Assembly (NCBI GenBank): GCA_038503035.1 | Contig: JAVSML010025215.1 | Coordinates: 1 to 64,000, forward strand | From: Crocodylus rhombifer | Taxonomy: Eukaryota > Chordata > Crocodylia > Crocodylidae | Direction of reading: 5' to 3' | Length of the DNA: 64,000 nucleotides | Shown: positions 12,266 through 23,697 of the stretch, piece by piece | How positions within the stretch are numbered: the first letter of the stretch is position 1 | How the letters are laid out: the number at the start of each line of letters is the position of its first letter | Position numbers and translations under genes: made by a program | Notes under the pieces: generated by a model | Databases searched by the model: none | What the model saw: the letters and a program-made list of their open reading frames with translations, nothing else | What the model was told of the DNA's origin: nothing

Positions 12266-12640
12266 CATGCCCCTGCAGCTGGGATCAGCGCTCCCAAGTG
12301 TAAGGGCTCATGTGCACCCTCGAGCTGGGGAGCTCCCAGCTGATGCTGGCTCCCAGCTGTGGGAGCACATGCCCCTGCAGCTGGGAGCCCCATCAGCTGA
12401 CAGGACTCTCAGCCACAGGGGCAGCTGTTATCTCCCAGTCCTAGGGGTGCGCCATACATCCCAGTGGCTGGGAGACCATGGCAAATGACCCTGCTGCTGG
12501 GAAATTGCAGCAGCTCTGGCCACAGGAGCCACAGGAACTTTCTTGCGTAGGGGGGCCCCCTCATTTGGGCTCCCCTGCACCAGCAACAAGGCTTGATGGG
12601 ATCTGATTCACAGTCTGAGAGTCTTAGCTTCTGCCATGCA
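12266..12640. repeat. GC-rich block with 19-bp direct repeat
   Basis: catgcccctgcagctggga occurs exactly at 12266-12284 and 12368-12386, and partial versions (gagctcccagctg, cagctgggag) appear between and after them. The block is GC-rich, unlike its surroundings, and may be the interior of a larger element whose start is the MITE-like end at 12085. Confidence 0.6.
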
Positions 12641-12705
12641 TGTATGGCATGGCAGGAAGTGTGATCATGTGGATTGTGCATTAGATCTTATCGTGCCTTC
12701 ATTTT

Positions 12706-13860
12706 AGAGGTGGGCAATTATTTTGTCCAGTAGGCCACTTAATAAATTTTGGTGAGCTGCAACCATAAACAAGATATTTCAGAAGATATCATTTTAATAA
12801 ATGATAGATAAAGAACAAATCATATCCTAAACATCAAATATCTACTATAACATATTTTCATTTTATTTAAACAGTTAATCTTTGTCCTGATTTTGTGTTT
12901 TTTGAATAGTGTATATAGAGGTGATTTCATAATGGCTCAGAATAAAGTCTTACTCTTGTATATTGTGTGGGAGGGGTGTGGGTACATGCATGCATGTGTG
13001 GGGCTGCCCATTCGCTAGGTCCTAGGAGCCAGGCTGGGGGTGGGGACACAGAGGAAGGGAGTATAGGGGGTGAGTCCAGCAGAGCTCACCTGGGAAGTGT
13101 AGGTGTGGTCCACACTTGCACCTATCTGGCCTATGGCTGCCTCCTGCAGTGGTCCATATAGGACAGAGCCGTACCTGCTCCCACCTGGGCAGGTACCTGC
13201 TCTCACCTACGGCTGAGCTCTCACCCGTATTGGCCTTGCATACATCAGGTGGCCTTGCTCTCACCCTGGCCAGCATGCACAGTTTCTTGGCAGGTACTGC
13301 TTGGGTCCTCCCACCTCTAGTGGCTCCTTCTCTTGCCCAGATCGGAAGAAAGCTTCAGCCACAAGGCTTTTACTCCAGAGCACAGGGCTCCAGCTCCAAG
13401 TCCTGGCCATTTTCTATCCACTCCATCCACCTGGTTAGTGAGCAGCCAGCAGCATATGGCCGAGTGGTGAAAGCCAGCTGAGAGCTGGAGCTGTCCAGTC
13501 ACACGGGTAGGAGCCACTCAGCTTCTCCCGTGCCTGGCTGTGCCTGTGCTTACCAGCATGCATCTCCACAACCACTGTCACTTCTTCCTCATGCTACTTG
13601 CTGCCCAGATGAGTGCAGCAGGGGTAGGAGAGGAGAAGCCTCTGGAGGCAGGGGTTGCTGAGCAGTATCTGGGTGGCTGCAGTCACACCAGGGCCAGTCC
13701 CGCCAGGAAGCTGTATGTGCTAGCTGGGGCTGGGACCATTGGTGGGCATGGAAGGGAGTGTGGTACAGGCTGCTCCAGGCGGGAGTGGGTAGGGCTCACA
13801 GAACCATGGGGGCAGCTGTGGACCAGATCCAGCCCATGGGGCATATTTTGGCGAGACCTG
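12706..13860 (+). mobile_element. hAT family copy, about 1.16 kb, no transposase
   Basis: The left end (gaggtgggcaattattttg) and right end (complement of tattttggcgagacctg) are the hAT termini of this family. The internal block 12909-12977 (agaggtgatttcataatgg, then taaagtcttactcttgtat) matches 61338-61402 of the copy at 61 kb. The GC-rich second half has frames in both directions, but none resembles a hAT transposase, so the element is non-autonomous. Confidence 0.75.
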
Positions 13861-14744
13861 TTTAACATGCACACATAGAGGGGCTCTAAGGAACTTATTA
13901 TTTGCCAAACAATTTTACTCAGCAAGAACAGCCCTCATGTCAGTTTCTTTGTCACTCTAAAAACACATTTTAATGAGTTTAAAATACAGTTTTTGTTGAA
14001 TGTGTCATCTCTATGCAGTGAAAATGTTTTAATTTTCCTGCCTTATATTTATTTTTTCCCCTTTATTCTCTTTTATTAATTTCCTTGGTATTGTTCCTCA
14101 TATATATATTTTTTAACTTTTTTCATCCTACTTTCCCTTCAGTGTTATTTCTGTGCATGAAGTTCCCAAAGATTATACTCACATATGCAGGACCTTTCCT
14201 CAACAAACCCGTACAGCTCCCCCAGTCCATGCCTACTTTCACCTGCACTGTGGCTCTAATTCAAACTCACTCTCTCTCAGCTTCCTGCCTCTGACTGATG
14301 CAGCAGCCTTCCCTGGTTCTCTTGTTTTGCCCTGGTCTCTAAGGGTGCAAACAGATGGTGTCTTTGTGCCACCATAAAAATACTTACGGCAGCACAAGTT
14401 GTGAGCACACAGACATCTTTGCCCCTTGCTATGCTCCAAGTGCCCCAAACTGTTGCCACAGCTAGTCTATGTACACAGAGATTCAATTTCTGTTTTAAGG
14501 GCCCCATCAGTCTTACAAACACTCTCCCCCTTTCCTCTACTTGGCTGTAAAATATGTCTCTTCCCTTTCTGTCTTACCTTTTGCTCCAACTCTTCTTCAC
14601 TCTGCTTACCCCCTCCCTATAGTCTGTTTTCTCCTTTCCTAAACTTTAACTGTCTTCCCTTCTTGCTTTAGTGCCTACTCTTCTTTCTCCTATGGCAAAT
14701 CCTTGCCCCCCTCAAGGTCTGTGGGAGGGGGAGACTTTGCCCTG
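13861..14744. other. Unique DNA with pyrimidine-rich tract
   Basis: The plus strand at 14490-14680 is strongly C/T-rich (ctctctc, cttccc words). No element ends or host coding signal seen. Confidence 0.45.
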
Positions 14745-15512
14745 CTTTGAAAATGAAATACTGTTTTGACAGGCTGGGGACTGACTGGCTAAGCAGAAGC
14801 TCTGCAGAAAAGGACCTGGTGGTTACAGTGGACAGTAAGCTAAATATGAGTCAATACTGTGCCCTTGTTGCCAAGAAGGCTAATGGCATACGGGGCTGCA
14901 TTAGTAGGAGCATTGCCAGCCAATTGAAGGAAGTGATTATTTTCTGCTATTTGGTACTGGTGAGACCACATCTGGAGTAGGGTGTCCAATTTTGGGCCTG
15001 CCACTGCAGAAAGGGTGTGGACAAAATGGAAAGAATCCAGAGGAGGGCAGCAAAAATGGTGAGCGGGCTGGGGATGTGATTTCTGAGGAGAGGCTGAGGG
15101 CTTATGTAGTCTGGAGAAGAGAAGACTGGGGGGTGGGGGTGGTAGTGCTGGTGAATTAATAGCAGCCTTTAGCTACCTGAAAGGAATGGAGGTAGACTGT
15201 TCCTAGTTCAAAAGGGGATGTAGCTAGTCTGTTCTCACTGGTGGCAGATAACAGAACAAGGAACAATGGTCTCAAGTTGCAACAAGGGGAGTTTAGTTTA
15301 GATATTAGGAAAAATTGTCTCACCAGGAGGGTAGTAAAGCACTGGAACAGGTTATTCAGAAAGGTTGTGGAATCTCCATCTTTGGAGGTTTTTAAGATGC
15401 AGTTAGACAAAGCCTGGGCTGGGATGATCTAGTAGGGGCTGGTCCTGCTTTGAGTAGGGATTGGACTAAATGACTGAGGTCCCTTCCAACCTTAAATTTC
15501 TAGGATTCTACA
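14745..15512 (+). mobile_element. CR1 LINE, 5'-truncated
   Basis: A first frame (14747-14980) gives SSAEKDLVVTVDSKLNMSQ, the CR1 segment between the catalytic core and the C-terminus. After frameshifts, 15241-15432 gives EFSLDIRKNCLTRRVVKHWN, and the tail gaggtcccttccaacc ends near 15512. Several frame breaks make it non-functional. Confidence 0.88.
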
Positions 15513-18500
15513 CCTGTGCTCTGCCCTCTGCAGGCTCTGGTAGCTGTGGCAATGCAGGAACCTTTTCCTTTTGGCACCAATACGAGCTAGGTAGGAATGG
15601 AGAGGAGGACATGTCTCAAAAGGGGAAACATTTCCTTTTTTTTAACCTCCAGTGATAAAATGGGCAAGGTTCCATTGGAGTGGGTTAAGGGGGAAATGAA
15701 GTAAGAGAGGGATGAGTTCTCTTGCTCACTGTGCCCAAAGATAATTGTGCCCCTTTATGACCCCTGGTGTCTAGGTAGAATCTGAACTGGAGACTAAATT
15801 CAATGGAAGTTGTTTGTATCCAGCAGGAGGAGAACTGGGTCCTTTAAGTGCATCTTTTTCTCTCTTTATACACTTACATTATGAATGGACCCTATTGACT
15901 ATAAACAGGATCAACATAGGGCTGAGTAACTTGAACAGGTAAGAGACGGTGTCAAAGGCCAGAGGTAGAGAGGGCTTAAAAGGGGCTACTTTTGGGTGGA
16001 GATGACATGAAGTGTCACTAGTAGGATCATTTGTTTCCTTTTCATCAGTGATCAGAAAGAAGGGATGTGCAGTAAGGAGAGAAACCTGAAACCAAGCGGT
16101 TAAAAGTAGAAGCATTTGATAATGTATTACAACGGCCTTAAAACCGAGAATGGCTCAGTGAAACTAGCTCAGCACCAGATCTGTGGTTAGAAAAGTCAGC
16201 CAAGTGACATGTTAATGAGGTGAGGAAGTGAATGTATATTTTCTAAGTTAATTTGCTACAGAAGAGTTCAGTTGAAAAGACTTACTATGGAGCTAATACT
16301 GAAAGAAACCTCATTGCAAAGCACTTAAAATAAATAAAGAATTATTCACAGATTATTCTAGGGTATGTAAAGAAAGGTTTTGAAAATATATTAGGACAAA
16401 TAATAATAAAGTAAAACTTGAAACTTTAATTCAGTTTTCATTCAGTCCTTTTTCAGGCAAACTCCCTACTGATTTAACTGAGATTTTTGCCTACAAAAAA
16501 TGTTGATCCAATGCCTCTACTGCTGTCAAGGAACTGATGAGTCCTCATATGGGACATTGTGATTAAATTCTGGCCATTTTTATTATGAACATTTTTCTTG
16601 AATAAGACTACAGAATTAGCCAAATGGTTCTGATGCTTTAGGGAATGATACTGATATGTTGTTGTGAAAGAAATATACTAATGCTAGGATGGTGAATATC
16701 AGTAAACAGATATGGCACTGCACAGAGTCCGGTTCAGCGACCCTGGCAATTTTGCTATAGCTACAGAAACATTTTTCTTGGGAGAGAATAATCTAAAAAG
16801 AAAACTCCAATATAAAGCCCACGTTATTCTGCAGGGATGTAAATAATATATAGGATGGGTAAGAGAAACTATTTTGTTTGGATAGGTCAAATTTAAGAAT
16901 CGGAGTGCAACAATTCAAGTTAAGGAAGGTCAAGCTTAAAAGGAGCTCAAGTGGAATTTCTGTATATAGCGGGCAGTCAAAAGTCATGAATCTGCTGTTA
17001 AGGCTGAGTTTAGAGCTTAAAGCAAAGATTCAGTATGAATTTGGAATAAATTTTTTGAGAATTTATAGAAAATCAGGTAACTACTTAAATGAGTTAAAAC
17101 AAACTCGATGGGTCTTACAAATAAGTTGGCTTCAAATCATTACTTTGTGTTGTGTTATTTAAATAATAGTATAATGCAAACATTTTGAACTTCTCACATA
17201 GGCAAAATGCACTAACTTCTCACGCATTGGCTATGTTTAAATAATTTTTGTTTAGCATTTCTGGTAACTTTTTCTTGTTATACTTTGTAACTGAAAGTTT
17301 CTTCTTCAGCAGAATCCAATAAATAATATTCTGCTACAGAGAACTCCAGGAAGAATGGCTCTCTTTCTTAAAAGGCTGCCATTCCCTATTGTTCTCAGTA
17401 GGAAGTGAGGCTCCAGGTTGCTCTAAGTAGGCACTATAGCATAAAAAGTAATAGGGAGGGGAAAAAAAAGGCTTCTTCTAAAATGGCCATCCATTCTCAT
17501 TGTTCCTAATTAGACTGAAGGCACGCTGTTTTCCAAGAAGATGGCTCCTGATGGCATACTCCTGAAATTTGGTTTTGCATGTGGAGATCTCAAGCTAAGG
17601 GAAAATAGCTAGAATGCTGGCTGTTTTACACGGATCCAAAGTGAGATAAACCAGCCAGAGTTTGCCCCTGAAAAGTAGAATTAAAATAAAAAACATTAAT
17701 ATTGACACTATATATCAGCAAATTGTTGAATTCCTTTCTTACATCCATGTGTAAATTTTTTTAATATTCTTTTTTTAAAAAGCATGACAGCAGGCAAGTT
17801 GATGTCCTATTATATATTCAGGAAGTTCAGAATTAAGACTCATTTGAAAATAATTCAAAATAAATCCAAGCATACTAATAAGGCATGGGAATGCATAGTT
17901 AAGGAACCCAAGGAATTTTAATTCCTATCTATAGTAACACAACTGATGGGGGAAAAAAGAAAAGAAAGCGGAACTATTTTCATTAAAAATCAATTTAATG
18001 TCATTGGGGGCTAAAAACATTATTGTACTGCAATCATAATGGTTTGACTTCTAGCCAGTGCTACTTCACAGTGAAGCTAAGTTTTTTCTTATGGGTGCTT
18101 TAACTGTGGATTTCCACTTCTTCATAAGTTGCTTAGGTTTCTTTCCAGTTCCACAGTATTTCTGAATTTCTTGGGTTTATAGTGCTTAGTTTGGGGATTA
18201 TGTAATGTTTTTACCTTTGGGGTACTGCCTTAATTCCAGTATAATGTCTTTTTATCTGACAAAATGGAATAGAGTAGAATAGGTACTACAGTATGAAGAA
18301 ATTCTAAGTTAAAGAGGAAATCATAGGAAAAATACTGTTCAATAAAACTGGGTTTAAAAAAAAAAAAGCTGGCTAAAAAATGGAAAAATATCTGACCATT
18401 GCTGGGGTGGGGGAATCACTGAATAAACTGGAAGGATTGTTCGTGCAGGCTGTCCACCTCCTCCTGTTATGCACATTTGTTGAGTTCAAGTGTTAGCCCA

Positions 18501-19582
18501 AAGGACTTGGATTGATTTGAGGACAGCCAGTGGGCCTCTGTTTGTTCCTGGTGAGTGTTAAAGCTCTAGGTTTTGTGGAAGAAATGTTAGTCTATTTTTT
18601 TGCCATTTCTGGTCACTGTTACTTACACAGTTTCTTTGACAAAAAATTCAAATTAACGGTATAATGAATGAGCATAAATAATACAAAAAGATTACAGCAC
18701 TTTTTGCAGTTTGTCAAAACTTTAAAAATACAGTCTGTCTTTGAAAACTTATAAGAGACTTCTCTCCAAAAAGTTCTAATAGGTATTTCTCCAGAGATGC
18801 TTGTAATTTTCTCTCTTGTATGGGTTTTTTAGGCTCTGAATTTGCTGGACGAGACAGTCCACTGATCTTCAGAGGCTGTAGTTACTATACAGGGAACGTA
18901 AATTCATTTCCTCACTCCCTGTCTTTCACTCGTTTGGCTGATATAGATTAGCAAGTTCAAGGTATGCAGCGTATGTGTTTTGTATACTATATCACTGAGA
19001 ATTTCAAAACAAACTGGATGATTTCCATACCCAACTCCTGTTTTAGAGACATAACTCCCATTACAATGAATGAGAGTTATATCGGAAACCAGAGGGGACT
19101 TTGAAAAACTCAACCTATATCCAGTACTAACTAGACAACCAAGACAGTGAATGACCAGGGGCTGGAAAACGCACTCATTTTGCCATAGCTAATGTATCAA
19201 ACATTTGCAATGAGCAGTTCATATACAGTGTCTATCAGTATTAAAAATATCTGCTAACTGGCTGGTACCTCTGGCCCTTTTTCCTCCAAATGATTTGCTT
19301 TTTGACACTTGTCTTGGAATCCCAGTAACTGCTGTATGTCCAAGAACATGCTCAGCTTGGAGGAAACAAGGAACTTTGTTCAATGGTAAATTCTTTGGCC
19401 ATCTTTGAAACACTTTGATTGTCTAGCAAATTGATTTCTTTGCAGTTTTTGCCAGCAGCAAAGAAGACAGTTATTGACTCGAGGTCTTGTCAAAAACCGG
19501 GAGTTCTCAAAGCAGGGTAAAATGGGAGGATGCTCGGCCAAGAAAGCAGAGAACTCTTTGTGGAGTAAGAACTGAATCGGTC
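15513..19582. other. Four kb of unique, gene-free DNA
   Basis: The longest quiet block in the window. It has an A run at 18357-18367. At 17360-17560 two blocks share gccattc..attgttct and aaaatggcc-like words, perhaps an old duplicated repeat. No frame with recognisable similarity and no splice-framed exon could be supported. Confidence 0.45.
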
Positions 19583-19590
19583 TTCTATTG

Positions 19591-19930
19591 CAGTGGTTCT
19601 CAATCTCTGGTACCTTACATACCCCCTGCCGACATGGCAAAAGCGAAACTGGAAGTCCCACCGTGACGCTTCCAGTTTTGCTGCCGCAAGCTGAGTCCCA
19701 CTTCTTCCACCCTGGCCCAGGGCAAAGCGGCCTGTGCAGGGCCTCCCTCCCTGTCTCCTGGCACACTGACGCTGGGGAGTGAAAGCCCTGGCGTGCTGGA
19801 CACAGCAGGAGGGGCGGTGGCCAGTACTTCCGGCCTGCGAAGGCAAAGACCAAAACGCAGCACCTGTGTACCCCCTGCCCGTGTCTTGCGTACCCCCATG
19901 GGAACATGTACCATGGGTTGAGAAACACTG
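19591..19930. mobile_element. Non-autonomous hAT with 8-bp target duplication
   Basis: The ends are the classic hAT/Charlie form: cagtggttctcaa at left and ttgagaaacactg at right. The flanks ttctattg (19583-19590) and atctattg (19931-19938) match at 7 of 8 bases, as expected for a hAT target duplication. The 340-bp interior is GC-rich and non-coding; the 192-aa minus-strand frame across it has no recognisable similarity. Confidence 0.85.
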
Positions 19931-19989
19931 ATCTATTGTAACGCTTGCAAGGACTCAAAACAGTAGGAAGAGCTAAGGAACAGCAATCA

Positions 19990-20483
19990 AAGGGCTTGTC
20001 TACACAGGGGAAACTAGCTCACATTAAGCTAGGGCGTGAATTTGCAGCATGCTAGCCACTGGCTGAGTCTACGTGATGTTGACTATGCAGTAGCATCCCA
20101 TGGCAGGAAATGTGATGTGACACTATTAGGCAGTAGTAATGAGCTATTGCATAGTCAACATACCTTAAAGCCATTCAGTGATGCTACTGCGCAGTAACTC
20201 TGGTTAACTTATATAAACAAATACTACATGACTGCACAGTAATGACTGTACAGTCAGCGTTTTGTGTAGATATGGCCTAACTTCCTGTAGGGAAGTACTA
20301 ACTTACTACGAGGGCACTGTTAGTGCTCATTAAGGGTGGCTTTACTCCACTCTTAGTATGAACTAAGAGAAGCTCTTGGTGTCTGCAAAGGAATTGTGTA
20401 TGGAATAGCTCATGAGCATACTGGAATTGTAAATTCACACCCTACTTTGTTGTGTACTAACCTCTTTATTTATACAAGCCCTT
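19990..20483. mobile_element. Outer MITE interrupted by a second MITE
   Basis: Terminal inverted repeats of about 70 bp: the left starts aagggcttgtctac and contains tagggcgtgaattt; the right, reverse-complemented, starts aagggcttgtata and contains tagggtgtgaattt. A second inverted-repeat unit sits between them at 20061-20278. No transposase. Class is probably hAT-like, judged from the termini only. Confidence 0.7.
20061..20278. mobile_element. Inner MITE nested in the 19.99-kb MITE
   Basis: Left end ggctgagtctacgtg followed by ttgactatgcag; right end tgtgtagatatggcc preceded by ctgtacagtca. The arms continue inward with gtagc and gcagta words, giving a largely self-complementary unit. The smaller unit lies off-centre in the larger one, which suggests insertion rather than an intrinsic core. 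Confidence 0.55.
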
Positions 20484-21600
20484 AGTTTCTCTATGAAAAT
20501 GATTTCTAGATGTGGTAAGTCCAACAAGAAGAAAAACCAGAACACAGAGTCCCCATGCACCTTCAGCTCAGAAGGGACTTGAAGGAGAAATCAGGAGAAG
20601 ATAGCTTGACCCATGATGTTTGGCATCATACTACAAATTCCCCAAATTGTTCAAATTGGGAGGGTGTGGTTTGGGTCCATCTCTGTCTGAATTTTTGGCG
20701 AGTTTATATTCTGGTCTAGAGGAAGGAGTCTATCTACTAGATCCTTTTATTCCCACTTCATACTGGTAGTTGGCAGTTTTTAAATAAAAATTATTGTAAG
20801 GCAGGCTCTTTTATGGGCAATTAGAACTTTTGAGTGAGAACTAGGGAAGAGTGAAGTGTTTGTTCATCTAAATGGACCTGGAAGCTTCAGATTACATTTG
20901 AATTCCTGCTTGCATGTATATAAACTGTAAGCAGGCAACAAGAACGTTTAAAAGAAAAATGTGAATGTGCTGGAAGTGGTTATAGCCCCTCTAGCTAAGG
21001 ACTACATGATGTTTAGAGTGAAGATCTTGAAAATAATTGGAAAAACACAAACCTTGTGCTTACTTGGTGTAAAGAAGGTTAAATTAGAAGCAGCAGTGGA
21101 TGGCATTTGAAATTTCTTCACGGTGTCAGGAAAAAATAACCTGAGCTACTATTACTATTGTCTCTCTAGTTATAGAAAGGATACTACTTCATACTACTAC
21201 ATGCACAAGAGATTACCCACTGCATAAAGTATTAGATTCTTCATTGTGTATTGAAACTAATTATTTATATGTGACTATTTTTATGTGTATATTTCCACTC
21301 TAACACCTTTCTCAATATGATCTAAAAAATAACCAAACCTTGGCTCCCTTGACATAAGACATAACACATGCAGTTGATTATTTATTACTCATTACCTTTT
21401 TTGACCTCACATAAACCTTTGACTTTCCACAGCACTTCTCAGTTGACAAGCCTTCTTCTGAAGTACAGATGTCCATTGAAATTCATCACCGGTCTTTACC
21501 TGCGGCATGATGGTATGTGAGCAGTGGTTCTCAATAATGGATCTATCATAGATTCCTTTGAGGTTAAGATGGGAGATAAGCTGTGTTATCACTCCAGCAT
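20484..21600. other. Unique non-coding DNA
   Basis: No repeat or coding signal recognised. The minus frame at 21407-21646 partly overlaps the LINE below and has no family similarity that I can name. Confidence 0.4.
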
Positions 21601-23052
21601 TCTTTTTGATGTTCTTTACCCTGATGCTACGTCTGACCACCAACAAGCTCTCGGTCAGAGTGGAGCTAAACTACTGAATGGATGGTAAGCTGTTTAACCT
21701 CAGCTGACTCCAAGCCAAAACTGAGACCACCCTGACCTCAATCATCAAGCTCCAGTATGCTGATGATGTGGTAGTCTGTACTCACTCAGAAGCTGACCTT
21801 CAGGCAATCATCTGCATCTTTACTGAGGCATACAAGAAAATGGGACTGATGCTTAACATTTTGCAAACTAAGGTCCTCCATCCACAAGCTCTTAATGAGC
21901 AGTTCCCAGCTTCAGTAATTCAGATTAATGATAAGACTCTGGAGAATGTTATTTCCCATACCTCAAAAGCCATCTTTTGCAGAAGACTGACATTGATGAA
22001 GAAATCCAACATTGCCTCAAATGTGCAAGTGCTGTCTTTGGACACCTGAGGAAATGTGTTTGAAAATTATGACATTGAATCCAAAACCAAGCTCATAGTT
22101 TATCAAGTAGTTTCAATCCCTACCTTACTTATGGAGCTGAGTTGAAGACAACATACAGGAGACACCTCAAGTCATTGGAGAAGTACCAGCAAAAAATCTT
22201 TCGAATCCAGTGGGAAGATAGATGCACCAACATTAGCATCCTCTTGCAAGCAAACACCATGTGCATCAAGGCAATGATCATTTGGTATCAACTTTGCTGG
22301 GCTGGCTATGTCATCCAGATGTCCAACTCCAGACTCCTGAAGCAAGTCTTATTCTCTCAGCTCAGTCAAGGCATATGCTGAAGAGGAGGGTAGAGAAAGC
22401 ACTTCAAGGACGTCCTCAAGGCCAACTTGAAAAAATACAATGTTGACATCAACTTTATGAGAGACTATTGCCCAGAACTGCCTCAAATGGAAGAAGAGTC
22501 TGGTGCAAGAATCTCAATACTTTGAAACCTTACAACAACAAGACAGAGTGGGAGTGGCAGAAACAACGTGTTGTGGATTTAATCAAGAATCCAGAGCCAC
22601 CCACCTCTCACAGACATGGCTGGGTTAACTCTTTAGTGGGCCCTAGGCCACTAAACCAAACAAACTTGTGGGCTCTGGGCTGGTCAAGATCCCCCTCTGC
22701 ACCCTGGTGCTCCTACCCATGGGAAGTCGAAGCTACCACTAGGAAGCATTGATTGCAGTAGCAAGGCCAGAGGGGGGTGGGAGAAAGGAAGGGAAAGGAA
22801 GAGAGGCAGATGGGGCCATTCACACTGCCACTGTGGAGGGAAGGACCGAGGCACCCCCCTGCAGCTTGGGGCCCTCGGCATACCTAGTTTGCTTATGTGT
22901 TAATTCGGCCCTGCTCATAGAAACATGTGTCTGAGTTGCAGTAAAGTCTGTCAATCCTGGATTGACCTCATCCACCATATTTGGACCCATAGATAATATA
23001 CTCATGGAAGACAATCATCCTTGACTGTGAGGGATTGCTGCTGAAGAAGAAG
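21601..23052 (+). mobile_element. Degraded LINE, not CR1 (YADD reverse transcriptase)
   Basis: The frames contain LQYADDVVVCTHSEADLQ, the catalytic YADD box at 21756-21767, then KKMGLMLNILQTKVLHPQ (21768-22049). A downstream frame (22142-22381) reads TTYRRHLKSLEKYQQKIFRI and QWEDRCTNISIL. These match the thumb and C-terminal part of a widespread vertebrate endonuclease-type non-LTR element and differ from the CR1 words elsewhere here. The 3' end (gaagacaatcatccttgac, gagggattgctgctgaagaag) is also unlike CR1. Frameshifts and stops break the frame several times, and a separate element lies at 22625-22914. I do not assign a clade; RTE or Rex-like are the options I would test. Confidence 0.75.
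22625..22914. mobile_element. Possible DNA element inserted in the LINE
   Basis: GC-rich sequence interrupts the LINE 3' region. Its right end, reverse-complemented, is cagggccgaattaacacat, the form of a hAT terminus. The left end near ttagtgggccctagg is unclear. LINE-like sequence resumes at about 22917. Confidence 0.4.
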
Positions 23053-23135
23053 ACTTATATTATGCTAGTGCTGTACAAATGTAATCAGAGACAGGTCATG
23101 CCCTGATGAGTTTACAATTCAATTTGAAACCAAAT
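23053..23135. repeat. Possible ancient amniote repeat relic
   Basis: The words gctagtgctgtacaaatg and gagacaggtcatgccctg, then tgagtttacaattc, resemble a common amniote interspersed repeat tail of the form gctgtacaaa..agacagtccctgccc..gagcttacaat. It is short and diverged. Confidence 0.35.
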
Positions 23136-23367
23136 TCAACTGATGAATGTAACAATAAAGGCAAGCAAAACAGTCCTATTGACATGCATTTGGGTGTGTT
23201 GGCTACAAACACAATTGGATGGTTTTGAGTCGGTTTGAAAGAGCAAGTACATTGTAACTTATATTTTAAAAGTCTCTGGTTCTCTTTCTATTGGGCCATT
23301 ATCTAGAGATCTCCTTCTAAAAGATGTTAAACTGGAGAAGATTGTGACTTTAAACTATGTGCTTTAA

Positions 23368-23697
23368 AGGGTACTTTTACACATGCTCCAGGGGTGAGTG
23401 GGGCAGCGCTTTAATTACAGTGACTCTGAGAACTGCTCTAATTAAAGTGTTGCAACATCTTGTGTATCAGTGTTGCCATGCTTCAAAATGGTAGTGGGGG
23501 CGCTTGAACTAAAGCTCGTTTGAGCTTTAGTTCAAGTGCCCCCGCAGCTATTTTAAAGTGCTACACAAGAAGCAGGAAGCTGCTGGAGCATGGTAATTAC
23601 CACACTCCAGGAAACTCGATGAATGAATCAAGTCTGGTCTGAAACATTGTAATTACAGTGCAGTGAAGCAACCTGTGTGCTTATGTAAAGGCACCCT
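23368..23697. mobile_element. Palindromic MITE (family B), 330 bp
   Basis: The ends are inverted (agggtacttttacacatgc; complement of tgcttatgtaaaggcaccct). The centre is a near-perfect hairpin: 23494-23517 pairs with 23522-23545, 24 nt with two mismatches and a 4-nt loop (gttt). The arm word cttgaactaaagct and the flanking cttcaaaatgg recur in the copies at 30.5 and 35.7 kb. Confidence 0.8.

Noticed and set aside
19380..19958. 192-codon minus-strand frame
   Set aside because: It lies across a hAT element with clear ends and target duplication and shows no domain or repeat similarity to a transposase.
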